Assembly (NCBI RefSeq): GCF_002261185.1
Contig: NZ_NEVQ01000020.1
Coordinates: 1 to 64,000 of the forward strand
Direction: 5' to 3'
DNA from: Bordetella genomosp. 4
GTDB lineage: Bacteria > Pseudomonadota > Gammaproteobacteria > Burkholderiales > Burkholderiaceae_B
Length of the DNA: 64,000 nucleotides
Part shown: positions 1 to 8,292 of the stretch, one piece after another
How positions within the stretch are numbered: position 1 is the stretch's first letter
How the letters are laid out: each line of letters opens with the position of its first letter
The notes under the pieces: model-generated
Seen by the model: the letters and a program-made list of their open reading frames with translations, nothing else
What the model was told of the DNA's origin: nothing
The model's database searches: none
Program-made: the position numbers and the translations under genes

Positions 1-19
1 GCAGAGTCTCTGATTCCCT

Positions 20-181
20 CATCGCTGGCACGGCTGGTCTTCGTAGGCTTCGTAGGAACTGGCGTTTGCAAGGAGGAAGATCTTGCAGGGCTGCTCTTCA
101 TGGCCGCCTACGGGCGCGTCCATGAAGAGCGTTCGTGATCTGCATGCGAAGGGTTTGGCATTGGAGATGAACAGAAGATCT
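20..181 (+). repeat. structured repeat element, copy A
   Basis: Copy A of an element whose second copy lies in reverse orientation at 254-411. Conserved blocks, in order: CATCGCTGGCACGG (20-33), a 23-bp block at 73-95 identical to the reverse complement of 336-358, a hairpin with perfect 11-bp arms (93-103 with 120-130, 16-nt loop), GCATGCG (142-148) and GAAGATCT (174-181). From the first block to the end of the 23-bp block is 76 nt in both copies. No protein is encoded. It could be a small RNA gene, a mobile repeat or a recombination site; the sequence does not decide. Confidence 0.6.
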
Positions 182-253
182 CTCGAGCTACGATTTCGTT
201 ATACCCAGAGATGAGCTACGCATCATCGTCACATGCTCCAACTCTAGCCAAGC

Positions 254-411
254 AGATCTTCCAAACTGGCACCACGCCACCCCGCCGCATGCCCGGACTG
301 ATCGCTATTCGCGCGTGTGCAGGGCACGCGCGAATAGCAGCCCTGCAAGATCTTCCTCTTTGCCAACAGGGCAGCAGAAAAACGCCAAGCAAGACAACCG
401 TGCCAGCGATG
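254..411 (-). repeat. structured repeat element, copy B (inverted)
   Basis: Reverse-complement homologue of 20-181. Read on the minus strand from 411 it starts with the same CATCGCTGGCACGG, has the identical 23-bp block (358-336), then a hairpin with perfect 14-bp arms (304-317 with 325-338, 7-nt loop), then GCATGCG 11 nt after the hairpin as in copy A, and ends with GAAGATCT (261-254). The hairpin arm sequence differs from copy A (GCTATTCGCGCGTG against GCTCTTCATGG), yet pairing is perfect in both, which suggests the fold matters. Confidence 0.6.
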
Positions 412-433
412 TGATGAGCTTGAATTACTGCGA

Positions 434-597
434 GTCGAGCCGAGGCAATCGGGCCGTGAGGGCGCCTCAAAGCCGAGTGGAGCGGATACCGTAGGTAGGC
501 CCGAACGGGCCGGACGAGGTGAGCGAACACGGTGTCCGGCGCCCGCGCGCCGGACCGGCTTTGTGAAGCCCTCACGGCCCGATTGCCTCGGCTCGAC
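434..597. repeat. 164-bp palindromic element with 30-bp inverted ends
   Basis: Positions 434-463 are the exact reverse complement of 568-597 (30 of 30). After a short mismatch the pairing resumes with CAAAGCCG (468-475) against its complement (556-563). The interior holds two further hairpins, GGCCC/GGGCC (498-502 with 507-511) and GTCCGGCG/CGCCGGAC (534-541 with 548-555). No target-site duplication is visible and no protein is encoded. It resembles a MITE or REPIN-like element or a highly folded RNA; the class is not identified. Confidence 0.6.
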
Positions 598-670
598 GTC
601 CATAAGCACACAGACCTAGGCCACACCCAAGCCTCTGACGAAACCCACAATAATCTCGCAACGACTAGCC

Positions 671-1867
671 CTAAGGCCGCTTACCAAACTCCTCCGAATC
701 CGCACGCCACCGCAAAGCCTGCTCACTCAACGAGAATCCCAACCCCAGCCGATCCGACACATACATGCGGCCATCTTTCAGCTGCATCTGCTCATTGAAC
801 ATCGGCCCCAGCCATTCGAAATGCTCCAGCCACGGCTCAATCGGATACGCTGCAGCCAAATGCAGATGGATTTCCATCGCAAAATGCGGCGCGAGCTTGC
901 GCCCCTTGAACGCACCCAGGGCCATGATTTCCAGGAACGGAGTAATCCCCCCCACACGCGGCGCATCGGGTTGAATGAAGTCGCTGCCCTCTGCCATGAT
1001 CAATTGAGCATGCTCGCCAGCGCTGGTCAACATCTCTCCCGTCGCAATTGCCGTATCAAAACGATCCGCAAGTAACGCGTGCCCCTCAAAGTCGTACGCA
1101 TCCAGAGGCTCTTCGATCCAGGTCAAATCGAATTGCTCCAACGCACGGCATGCCCGCGTCGCCTTTTGGCGATCCCATTGCTGATTGGCATCCACCATCA
1201 GCGGGAAATCATCACCCAACAGTTTGCGGACCTCGCGCACGCGATGAATGTCGATGGACAAATCAGGCTGACCGACTTTCAGCTTGATCCCGCCGATGCC
1301 GCTCTCGCGGGAAATCTGCACATTTTTCAACACCTGATCCAACGGCGTGTGCAGATAGCCGCCCGACGTGTTGTAGCACTGCACCGAGTCACGATGAGCG
1401 CCCAGCAACTTCGCCAAAGGCAGTCCCGCGCGTTTGGCCTTGAGATCCCACAACGCGATATCGAACGGCGCAATCGCCTGCGTCGTCAAACCGCTGCGTC
1501 CCATAGAAGCGCCAGCCCAGAGCAGCTTGGTAAACAGGCGCGATATATCGCTGGGGTCCTCTCCGAGCAAATTCGGCGCGATCTCCTTGGCATGCGCGTA
1601 CATCCCAGGGCCACCCGCACGTTTCGAATAACCGAACCCGATGCCTTCGTGCCCATCACGCGTGCGAATCTCGGCAAAGATAAAGGCAATTTCCGTCAAA
1701 GGCTTTTGACGGCCAGTCAGGACCTTTGCGTCACTGACAGGAGTATCCAATGGCAGATAGATCAACGACACCTTGATCCAGTCAATGCGATCACCACTTT
1801 CGGCAGCAGTGCGCGCATTAGCATCCGCCTTGGCATAAGAAACAATATTCGATTCAACGGCTTTCAT
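671..1867 (-). CDS. L-talarate/galactarate dehydratase, enolase superfamily
   Basis: Removes water from galactarate or L-talarate to give 5-keto-4-deoxyglucarate. The 398-residue protein aligns by eye over its whole length with the TalrD/GalrD group. It has the K-x-K motif KLKVGQP (K195, K197), metal-ligand positions D226 (DANQQWD), E252 (WIEEP) and E278 (TGEML), and general-acid/base H328 (APHFAMEIH). These residue numbers equal those I recall for the characterised Salmonella enzyme. It is the second gene after a Bug binding protein (37 bp gap) and is probably controlled by the divergent LacI regulator through the operator at 2931. Cytoplasmic and Mg-dependent by family. The dehydratase call is firm; preference among aldarates is not. 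Confidence 0.9.
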   Translation of the reverse strand: MKAVESNIVSYAKADANARTAAESGDRIDWIKVSLIYLPLDTPVSDAKVLTGRQKPLTEIAFIFAEIRTRDGHEGIGFGYSKRAGGPGMYAHAKEIAPNLLGEDPSDISRLFTKLLWAGASMGRSGLTTQAIAPFDIALWDLKAKRAGLPLAKLLGAHRDSVQCYNTSGGYLHTPLDQVLKNVQISRESGIGGIKLKVGQPDLSIDIHRVREVRKLLGDDFPLMVDANQQWDRQKATRACRALEQFDLTWIEEPLDAYDFEGHALLADRFDTAIATGEMLTSAGEHAQLIMAEGSDFIQPDAPRVGGITPFLEIMALGAFKGRKLAPHFAMEIHLHLAAAYPIEPWLEHFEWLGPMFNEQMQLKDGRMYVSDRLGLGFSLSEQALRWRADSEEFGKRP

Positions 1868-1904
1868 GATGGGTGTTCCAATATCGGAATTAACGAGCGT
1901 CCGC

Positions 1905-2885
1905 TCAATTCAATTTGATGCCTGCTTTCTGTACCACCTGCCCCCAACGGGCAATCTCACTGTCGACAAAGCGAGTGAAATCCTCGGATTTCGAGGTGAC
2001 CACGACAAACCCGGCCACCTCCAGTTTTTGACGTACCGCCGGATCCGCGAATCCCTTGATCATGGCGGTTTCCAGTTTCTTCACGATAGCAGGCGGCGTC
2101 CCTTTAGGGGCAGACAGACCCGTCCATGACACCGCACTGAAGCCGGGATACCCGGATTCAGCAACCGTCGGCACATCGGGATAGAGCGGGTTACGCTGCT
2201 CGCTGGTCACCGCCAGCGCGCGCAGCTTGCCTGCCTGGACATGAGGCAGCACCACATCCTGATTGGTGAACATCCCGTTGATCTGATTCGCCAGCACATC
2301 ATTCAACGCGGGCGCGCCGCCTTTATACGGAATCCCTACCATGTCCAGACCGGCAACCTGTTTCAGATACTCGGTCGTCACATGCCCCGATGAGGCATTG
2401 ACCTGGCCAAAATTGAATTTGCCGGGATTCGCCTTGACCCATGCGACAAACTCGCCAAACGTCTTGGCCGGAAACGACGGGTTGACCACCAGCACATTGG
2501 GGCCGGCCGCCAACTGAGAGATATGAACAAAGTCCGTTGCAGAGTCGTAAGGAGGCTTGGGGCTGAAGCCATGAATAATGGCATTGCTGCCGATGCCGGA
2601 TAGCAGCAAGGTATAGCCATCAGGCTTGGCGCGCGCCGCCTGATCAGTGCCTATGGCCCCACCCGCACCGCCCTTGTTCTCTACCACGAATGGCTTTCCC
2701 AGCTGCCGTCCCAACACATCTGCCATCAAGCGCCCCATCAAATCGCTCGTACCGCCTGCAGGAAACGGCACAATGATCGTCACTGGACGAGACGGATAAT
2801 CGTCATTCTGCCCAAACGCCGTGGCAGGAATGCTCGCCGCACTGGCTAGCAGACTGAGCGTAATCAACAGAGTTCTGCGATTCAT
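1905..2885 (-). CDS. Bug-family periplasmic binding protein (TctC-like)
   Basis: Predicted periplasmic binding protein of 326 residues with a signal peptide (residues 1-25, MNRRTLLITLSLLASAAS then AFG-Q). It has the family landmarks YPSRPVTIIVPFPAGG (30-45) and VENKGGAGGAIGT (68-80). Bug proteins bind small carboxylates and normally deliver them to TctAB membrane partners, which are absent here. It is the first gene of a two-gene unit with the galactarate/talarate dehydratase, so an aldarate is the likely ligand (inference). A perfect LacI-type palindrome lies 46-59 bp upstream of the start codon. Confidence 0.88.
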   Translation of the reverse strand: MNRRTLLITLSLLASAASIPATAFGQNDDYPSRPVTIIVPFPAGGTSDLMGRLMADVLGRQLGKPFVVENKGGAGGAIGTDQAARAKPDGYTLLLSGIGSNAIIHGFSPKPPYDSATDFVHISQLAAGPNVLVVNPSFPAKTFGEFVAWVKANPGKFNFGQVNASSGHVTTEYLKQVAGLDMVGIPYKGGAPALNDVLANQINGMFTNQDVVLPHVQAGKLRALAVTSEQRNPLYPDVPTVAESGYPGFSAVSWTGLSAPKGTPPAIVKKLETAMIKGFADPAVRQKLEVAGFVVVTSKSEDFTRFVDSEIARWGQVVQKAGIKLN

Positions 2886-2930
2886 CGTGGTCTCCTTTTT
2901 CGGCTGATCGCCGTAGTTTTATGTAGAATT

Positions 2931-2944
2931 TGAAAGCGCTTTCA
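2931..2944. promoter_or_regulatory. LacI-family operator, perfect 14-bp palindrome
   Basis: TGAAAGCGCTTTCA is a perfect palindrome with a central CG and matches the general LacI/GalR operator form (TGNAANCGNTTNCA). It lies in the divergent region between the Bug gene (start 2885) and the LacI-family gene (start 3028). It is best read as the site by which that regulator controls the aldarate unit and itself. Confidence 0.75.
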
Positions 2945-3027
2945 TTTTGACGGCTGGTGGAAATTTCGCAATCCCGATTTCCGCGCCCTGCCCTCGACAG
3001 TCCCATAATTTGGAAATTTCACCAACC

Positions 3028-4035
3028 ATGCCGCGCCAACCCTCAGCCAAAGCCCGGATGAGCGACGTTGCCCATGCTGCTGGCGTCTCGCTGGTAACCG
3101 TATCCAGAGCCATCAACACGCCGGACCTCGTGGCCCCCGATACTTTGGCAGCAGTCAAGGCGGCGGTCGATAAATTGGGGTATGTCCCTAATCTGACGGC
3201 CGGCAGCCTCGCGTCCAATCGTTCTCGTATCGTCGCGGCTATCGTGCCGACCATCTCTAACCTGGTCTTCTCCGAGACCGTCGAAGCGCTGGCACAAAGA
3301 CTGACGCAAGACGGTTATCAACTTTTGCTGGGTCAAAGCGGCTACTGCCTGGATAGAGAAGCCGCCTTGATCGACGCCTTTCTGGGGCGTCGCGTCGATG
3401 GCCTCGTCCTCACAGGCACAAACCAACCCGCCTCACTACGCACCAAGCTACGCCACGCCGGTATCCCCGTCGTACAGACCTGGGACTTGCCTGGCGATAA
3501 TGGAAACAAAGCGATCGACATGCTCGTCGGTTTTTCAAACAGAGCCGCAGGGGCTGCAGCAGCAGGCCATTTGCTGCAACGAGGACACCGTACGCTCGCC
3601 TTTATCGGTGCTGACGAGCCCCGGGCTCGTGAACGCCTGGCCGGGTTCACAGCGGCGGCACGCCGTGAGGTCGCGGCCGAATTGATTGTTCCCCCCGTGC
3701 AGGTGGACGCTGCCGCCGACAGCCTGCATCGGCTGATGGCACGCCGTCCCGACATCACCGCGGTCTTCTGCAACAACGATCTGCTCGCAGCCGGTGTGCT
3801 GTTTGCCTGTCAGCAACGCGGCTTGGCTGTGCCTGGGAGTCTGGCCGTCATGGGTTTTGGCGATCTGCCTATTGCACGAGCAGCCCATCCCGCCCTGAGC
3901 ACACTGCGTATTGACCGGGCCGCAATAGGGGCGCAAGCCGGCCGCCTACTGTTGGAACGCATGGCTCAAGGAGGCCGCAAGAGCAGCAAACCCTGCGACA
4001 TCGGCTTCGAAGTCATTCAGCGAGCCAGCACATGA
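3028..4035 (+). CDS. LacI-family transcriptional regulator
   Basis: 335-residue DNA-binding repressor or activator. The N-terminal helix-turn-helix covers residues ~10-30 (MSDVAHAAGVSLVTVSRAIN) and the hinge helix ~50-62 (LGYVPNLTAGSLASN). The remainder is a periplasmic-binding-protein-like effector domain. The ATG at 3028 was chosen because the frame extends further upstream (to 2947) only through non-family sequence overlapping the operator region. It diverges from the Bug-dehydratase unit, with a perfect LacI palindrome between them. The GntR/GalR-like motif order suggests a sugar-acid effector, probably the aldarate or its catabolite (inference). Confidence 0.9.
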   Translation: MPRQPSAKARMSDVAHAAGVSLVTVSRAINTPDLVAPDTLAAVKAAVDKLGYVPNLTAGSLASNRSRIVAAIVPTISNLVFSETVEALAQRLTQDGYQLLLGQSGYCLDREAALIDAFLGRRVDGLVLTGTNQPASLRTKLRHAGIPVVQTWDLPGDNGNKAIDMLVGFSNRAAGAAAAGHLLQRGHRTLAFIGADEPRARERLAGFTAAARREVAAELIVPPVQVDAAADSLHRLMARRPDITAVFCNNDLLAAGVLFACQQRGLAVPGSLAVMGFGDLPIARAAHPALSTLRIDRAAIGAQAGRLLLERMAQGGRKSSKPCDIGFEVIQRAST

Positions 4036-4118
4036 CTGGCTAGCGCGTGCCGCGAATGCTGCCAACGTCATGATTTCACGCGCGGTCAGTTCGCCGATGC
4101 CTTGACCACACAGAACAA

Positions 4119-5852
4119 TCAGAAAATATCTGGCTCGCCCACGGCCGGCCCCGCCTGCGTCAACAGGAAATCCATGTCGCACCCCTGATCCGCCTGCAAA
4201 ATGTGATCCAGCAACATGCGGCCATAACCTCGCGCATAGCGTGGAGGCGGTGATATCCATTCAGCCCGGCGGCGCATCAAGGTGTTCTCATCGACATCCA
4301 GGTGAATACTGCGCGCGGCCACATCCACTGAAATCAGATCGCCGGTGCGCACCAGCCCCAGCGGCCCGCCCACATAGGCTTCTGGCGCCACGTGCAATAC
4401 ACAAGCCCCATAGCTCGTACCGCTCATCCGTGCGTCACTGATACGCAGCATATCTTTAACGCCTTCGCGTACAAGCTTCAGTGGCAAAGGAATCATGCCC
4501 CACTCGGGCATCCCGGGCCCGCCTTTGGGGCCGGCATTGCGCAACACGATGACGTGATCGGCAGTAATGTCTGCTTGTGGGTCATCCAGCATCTGCTTGA
4601 GGCTGGGATAGTCGTCAAATACCACGGCAGGCCCGCAGTGCTTCAGAAACCGCTCGCTCATCGCACTAGGCTTGATCACGCAACCATCAGGCGCGAGATT
4701 GCCGCGCAACACCGCCAACGCACCCTCCGCATAGATCGGGCGATCCCAGGGACGAATCACCTCGTCGTTATAGATCTGGGCCTCACGGATATTTTCCCCC
4801 AGGGACTGGCCAGTCACCGTCAACGCTTCCAACCTCAAATGCCGCGACAAGCGTGTCATCAACGCTGGCAGTCCCCCGGCATAATGAAAATCTTCCATCA
4901 AGTAACGACTATCCCCGTTCGGCCGGATATTGGCCAGAACGGGCACCTCGCGGCTGATTCGATCGAAATCATCCAACCCGACGTCGGCATGTCCAGCACG
5001 GCGCGCCATGGCAATCAAGTGGATGATGGCATTGGTGGAACAGCCCATCGCCATGGCCACCACAATGGCATTCAAGAAAGCATCCCGGCTCAGGATGCGC
5101 CCCGGATGCAAGTCCTCGCCTACCATCTCCACAATACGGCGGCCGCAGCGCGCGGCCATACGCCGATGACCCGCATCAACAGCCGGCATGCTGCTGGACC
5201 CGTTCAACGCCATGCCCAGTGCCTCTGCGATGGCGGTCATTGTGCTGGCGGTCCCCATCGTCATGCATGTCCCAGGGCTGCGTGCAATCCCACCCACGAT
5301 GCCTTCCCACGTCGATTCGGATATCCGCCCGGCACGCCGCTCATCCCAGAACATGAACGCATCGGAGCCCGAACCCAGTGTCTGGCCGCGCGAATGGCCT
5401 CGCAGCATTGGACCGGCAGGCAAGAAAATCGCGGGGACTTGCGCGCTGATCGCCCCCAGTAACATGGCTGGCGTCGTTTTGTCGCAGCCTCCCATCAACA
5501 CCACGCCATCCACCGGATGGCATCGGATCATTTCCTCGACCTCCATCGCCATCAGGTTGCGATACAACAATGCCGAGGGTTTGACGATCGCATCGTTCAG
5601 CGACATCGTCGGCATTTCCAGAGGGAAACCGCCCGCTTGCAAAATGCCGCGCTTGACGTCCTCGACGCGATCGCGAAAATGTTGATGACAGGGATTGAAT
5701 TCCGACCAGCTGTTCAATATCGCAATGATCGGTTTGCCGGCCCAATCCTGCTCTTCATAGCCCATTTGCATAAATCTGCTGCGATGATTGAAACTGCGAA
5801 AATCCTCTCGCGCCAACCAGCGCTGGCTGCGCCAATTCAAGGGCTTTTCCAT
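4119..5852 (-). CDS. IlvD/Edd-family aldonate (sugar-acid) dehydratase
   Basis: 577-residue Fe-S dehydratase. Cysteines at 55 (NPCHQH), 123 (GGCDKTTP) and 196 (GTCMTMG) have the spacing of the [2Fe-2S] ligands in L-arabinonate/D-xylonate dehydratases. K125 sits at the Mg-site lysine position and the C-terminal SDARMSG supplies the catalytic serine region. Length is typical of the sugar-acid branch rather than of biosynthetic IlvD. It follows the mannonate-dehydratase-like gene by 15 bp on the same strand, so the two are probably cotranscribed. Likely reaction: aldonate to 2-keto-3-deoxyaldonate. The exact sugar acid is not determined. Confidence 0.85.
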   Translation of the reverse strand: MEKPLNWRSQRWLAREDFRSFNHRSRFMQMGYEEQDWAGKPIIAILNSWSEFNPCHQHFRDRVEDVKRGILQAGGFPLEMPTMSLNDAIVKPSALLYRNLMAMEVEEMIRCHPVDGVVLMGGCDKTTPAMLLGAISAQVPAIFLPAGPMLRGHSRGQTLGSGSDAFMFWDERRAGRISESTWEGIVGGIARSPGTCMTMGTASTMTAIAEALGMALNGSSSMPAVDAGHRRMAARCGRRIVEMVGEDLHPGRILSRDAFLNAIVVAMAMGCSTNAIIHLIAMARRAGHADVGLDDFDRISREVPVLANIRPNGDSRYLMEDFHYAGGLPALMTRLSRHLRLEALTVTGQSLGENIREAQIYNDEVIRPWDRPIYAEGALAVLRGNLAPDGCVIKPSAMSERFLKHCGPAVVFDDYPSLKQMLDDPQADITADHVIVLRNAGPKGGPGMPEWGMIPLPLKLVREGVKDMLRISDARMSGTSYGACVLHVAPEAYVGGPLGLVRTGDLISVDVAARSIHLDVDENTLMRRRAEWISPPPRYARGYGRMLLDHILQADQGCDMDFLLTQAGPAVGEPDIF

Positions 5853-5867
5853 GTATGCCTCTGTTTG

Positions 5868-6947
5868 CTATCGCACCGACCACACGCCTGCGGCCTGCAA
5901 GAGTCCTCGTGTGTACCCCAAGGCGAAAGCCATAAAGCGCTCACGCCCCTCGTCAATGTCCGACACAGGCACATGATCCGGACAGAGCGGCCCGGCATAG
6001 CCGCCGCGTTGATACGCTTTGATGGCCTGCAGCATATCCACGTCTCCTTCGTCCGGAAACACCTCTTGAAAATCGAGGTAGCCGCCGCGGATATTGCGGA
6101 AATGCACCATGAAAATCCGCCCCGTCGCCGCGAACTCCTCAATGACCGCATTCATATGCTTCGCAGGCTCTTTAAACATTTCCGCCACGGTCCCCTGGCA
6201 AAAATTGAGCCCATGATTAGGGCTGGACGACAGCGACAGAAAACGGCGCAACCCATCCGCCGATCCCACTACGTGCTCGATACCATTCAAGCCTCCTATT
6301 GGATAGGCCGGATCATGCGGATGGCAAGCGAGCCGTACGCCCGCGGCATCTGCGGCGGGCACCAAACCTTCGACGAGAAACTCGATCGCGTCCCACCCTG
6401 CCTGCGCACTGACGGGCGGCACCTCGCGCGCCATTTTCTGGCCGCATAACATGGCGGAAGCCGAACCGCCCTCCTCTTGATTACTGGGATAGCCTACCCC
6501 CCAATAAGAGTGTTTGCTGTCATCTTCTGGCGAATACTCCGTCAGCACAAAGCCGGAATTGCGCGCCCCGCCTCGTCCGGGCTTCAAGCCGGTGCGTGTG
6601 ATTCCCACCATCTGGACGTTATATTTCAGGCAGGTAATGCCCGCATCCGCAGCCTTCTGAACATTCTGTGCCAGCACATCGCGCTGCCGGCGAGCGCTAT
6701 CCAGGTCTACCAACGAGTCCAGCAAGATACTGCCGACATCGAGCGCAAAGACATCCAACTTCAGACCAAAGGCTTCGATCCATTCACGATAGCGACGCAA
6801 CCTCCCCGCATCCCAAGCATTCACCCCTCCTGCAGCGGAGACCAGTTCGGTGCCGCGATTGTCGAGCACCACATTCTGCACACCCAACTGAGTGGATAAG
6901 CGCAGACGGCGCTCATCAGGGTTTAACAACTGTTCGCTGATGTACAT
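5868..6947 (-). CDS. mannonate dehydratase-like protein (UxuA family)
   Basis: 359-residue TIM-barrel protein of the UxuA type. The metal-site signatures are CHPHDP, NFCQGT, VHFRN, FPDEGD and PDHVP, which line up with the Mn-binding His/Cys/Asp positions of D-mannonate dehydratase. The ATG at 6947 (MYISEQLL) is preferred over an upstream TTG at 7052, because the extra 35 residues look non-coding; no strong Shine-Dalgarno sequence precedes it. It is the first gene of a pair with the IlvD/Edd-type dehydratase. Many homologues in betaproteobacteria are not proven to use mannonate, so the substrate is open. Confidence 0.8.
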   Translation of the reverse strand: MYISEQLLNPDERRLRLSTQLGVQNVVLDNRGTELVSAAGGVNAWDAGRLRRYREWIEAFGLKLDVFALDVGSILLDSLVDLDSARRQRDVLAQNVQKAADAGITCLKYNVQMVGITRTGLKPGRGGARNSGFVLTEYSPEDDSKHSYWGVGYPSNQEEGGSASAMLCGQKMAREVPPVSAQAGWDAIEFLVEGLVPAADAAGVRLACHPHDPAYPIGGLNGIEHVVGSADGLRRFLSLSSSPNHGLNFCQGTVAEMFKEPAKHMNAVIEEFAATGRIFMVHFRNIRGGYLDFQEVFPDEGDVDMLQAIKAYQRGGYAGPLCPDHVPVSDIDEGRERFMAFALGYTRGLLQAAGVWSVR

Positions 6948-7350
6948 GGAGATTTCACACGGAATTAGCACGCGTCCATTTTGTAGAGAGACGTCGCACA
7001 GCTCAAGGCCATCGTGCCAACACTGTGCTGGCCGTCCCACAGTGTGAGACAAACGCCAAGTGTGTGGCGTTCAAGCCGTCGCCATCTCGAAAAGATCGAC
7101 CGCTTTTGCGAATGGATTCCCGATACCTCGATCCGCGCACGTATTCTGGTCACTAATCCCGCCCAGTTATATGGTTTTGATCGTTGACAATTAAGCAGTG
7201 ACCGGGCTTGGCAGCAGCCCTGGTCTCTGCGCAATGGATACTCACGTTAATACGCCGCGTCCACTACACTTGGCATATTGACGATCCCCGGCTCGACGGC
7301 TACTTTCATGTAGCTGTCAATCCAATAGTTCCTTGCCCTCACGATCCACT
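6948..7350. other. 403-bp divergent intergenic region
   Basis: This region separates the leftward dehydratase pair from the rightward hydroxyacid dehydrogenase gene and must contain both promoters. An inverted repeat lies at 7020-7045. A perfect TTGACA hexamer is present at 7184-7189, but no good -10 box was found 16-18 bp downstream. No reading frame here resembles a protein. Confidence 0.5.
7020..7045. promoter_or_regulatory. inverted repeat, candidate operator
   Basis: ACACTGTG (7020-7027) and CACAGTGT (7038-7045) are perfect 8-bp arms around a 10-bp spacer. The site lies 73-98 bp upstream of the mannonate-dehydratase-like start codon. It does not resemble the LacI palindrome at 2931, so another regulator may act here. 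Confidence 0.4.
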
Positions 7351-8292
7351 ATGCCATCCCCAAAGCCTGCCCTGATCATCTTCAATCCCGTCTCGGAAGC
7401 TCATCGCGAACAGATTGCCGAACACTTCGAGGTCCTGTACGCCCCGACACCGGAGCTGGCTGCTGAAACCATCGCGGCAGCGGCAGATCGCATCGAAGTC
7501 GCACTGAGCATAGGCTCAATCGGGATCACCGCCGCACAAATCGACGCCTTGCCCAAACTGAAGCTGGCGCACGCCTTGGGCGTAGGCTACGAAAAAATCG
7601 ACGTGGCTCATGCCAAAAAGCGCGGTATCGCCACCTCGAACGGCGCTGGCACCAATGACACCTGTGTAGCCGACCACACCATGGCCCTGATACTGGCCAT
7701 GATCCGCAACGTGCCTCAATTGGATCAACTCACCCGCAAGGGTTTCTGGCGTACGGAAATCCCATGGCCGCTTCATGTATCGGGCAAAAAACTGGGCATT
7801 CTGGGGCTGGGTGCTATCGGCGAAAAAATCGCCAAGCGGGCCCAAGCCTTCGACATGGCAATCGGATACCACAATCGCCGCCAGCGCGTAGATGGCGCAC
7901 ACACGTATTTCCCATCGCTTAAGGCGCTGGCCGAATGGGCGGATATTCTCGTCGTCGCCACGCCCGGCGGGCCCGACACTCAGCATCTCGTTAACGCGGA
8001 TATCCTCAACCAACTCGGCAGCGAGGGTTATCTAGTCAACATTGCCCGCGGCAGCGTGGTCGATACTGCTGCGCTGGAACATGCGCTGCGCCATGGCCTC
8101 ATCAAGGGCGCGGCCTTGGACGTCTACGAAGACGAACCCCATGTTCCGCCCTCGCTATTCGACCTGACCAATTTGGTGTTGACGCCCCACGTCGCCGGCT
8201 GGTCGCCCGAAGCCATCCAGCTCACGGTCGATAAGTTCCTGGAAAATGCGCACCGCCTGTATGCTGGAGAGCCATTGCTGACCCCCATCTAA
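7351..8292 (+). CDS. D-isomer 2-hydroxyacid dehydrogenase (glyoxylate/hydroxypyruvate reductase type)
   Basis: 313 residues. Rossmann motif GLGAIG (152-157) follows an N-terminal catalytic half-domain. The family's catalytic triad is present: R233 (IARGSVVD), E262 (DEPHVP) and H280 (TPHVAGW). Arginines after the second strand (GYHNRR, ~172-177) suggest NADP(H) preference. The ATG at 7351 is chosen over a TTG 18 bp upstream. It probably reduces glyoxylate, hydroxypyruvate or a related 2-oxoacid, which fits beside sugar-acid catabolic genes, though the exact substrate is inferred. Confidence 0.88.
   Translation: MPSPKPALIIFNPVSEAHREQIAEHFEVLYAPTPELAAETIAAAADRIEVALSIGSIGITAAQIDALPKLKLAHALGVGYEKIDVAHAKKRGIATSNGAGTNDTCVADHTMALILAMIRNVPQLDQLTRKGFWRTEIPWPLHVSGKKLGILGLGAIGEKIAKRAQAFDMAIGYHNRRQRVDGAHTYFPSLKALAEWADILVVATPGGPDTQHLVNADILNQLGSEGYLVNIARGSVVDTAALEHALRHGLIKGAALDVYEDEPHVPPSLFDLTNLVLTPHVAGWSPEAIQLTVDKFLENAHRLYAGEPLLTPI

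Larger units (their letters stand above)
1..670. other. gene-free, repeat-rich region
   Basis: No convincing reading frame is present before the dehydratase gene that ends at 671. The short frames here are low-complexity and run through palindromes. What the stretch holds is structure: a pair of diverged inverted copies of one element (20-181 and 254-411) and a separate 164-bp palindromic element (434-597). The gene or element to the left lies outside the window, so it is unknown whether this is a simple intergenic region or the edge of a mobile island. Confidence 0.6.

Noticed and set aside
434-597. Treating the palindrome as an insertion-sequence remnant
   Set aside because: No transposase fragment or target duplication is visible; only the neutral repeat description is supported.
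2931-2944. cre-like palindrome read as carbon catabolite control
   Set aside because: CcpA/cre control belongs to Gram-positives; the divergent LacI gene is the simple explanation.
6965-7234. 89-codon minus-strand frame in the 403-bp intergenic region
   Set aside because: Arg/Cys-rich composition, no ribosome site and crossing an operator-like repeat; not convincing as a gene.
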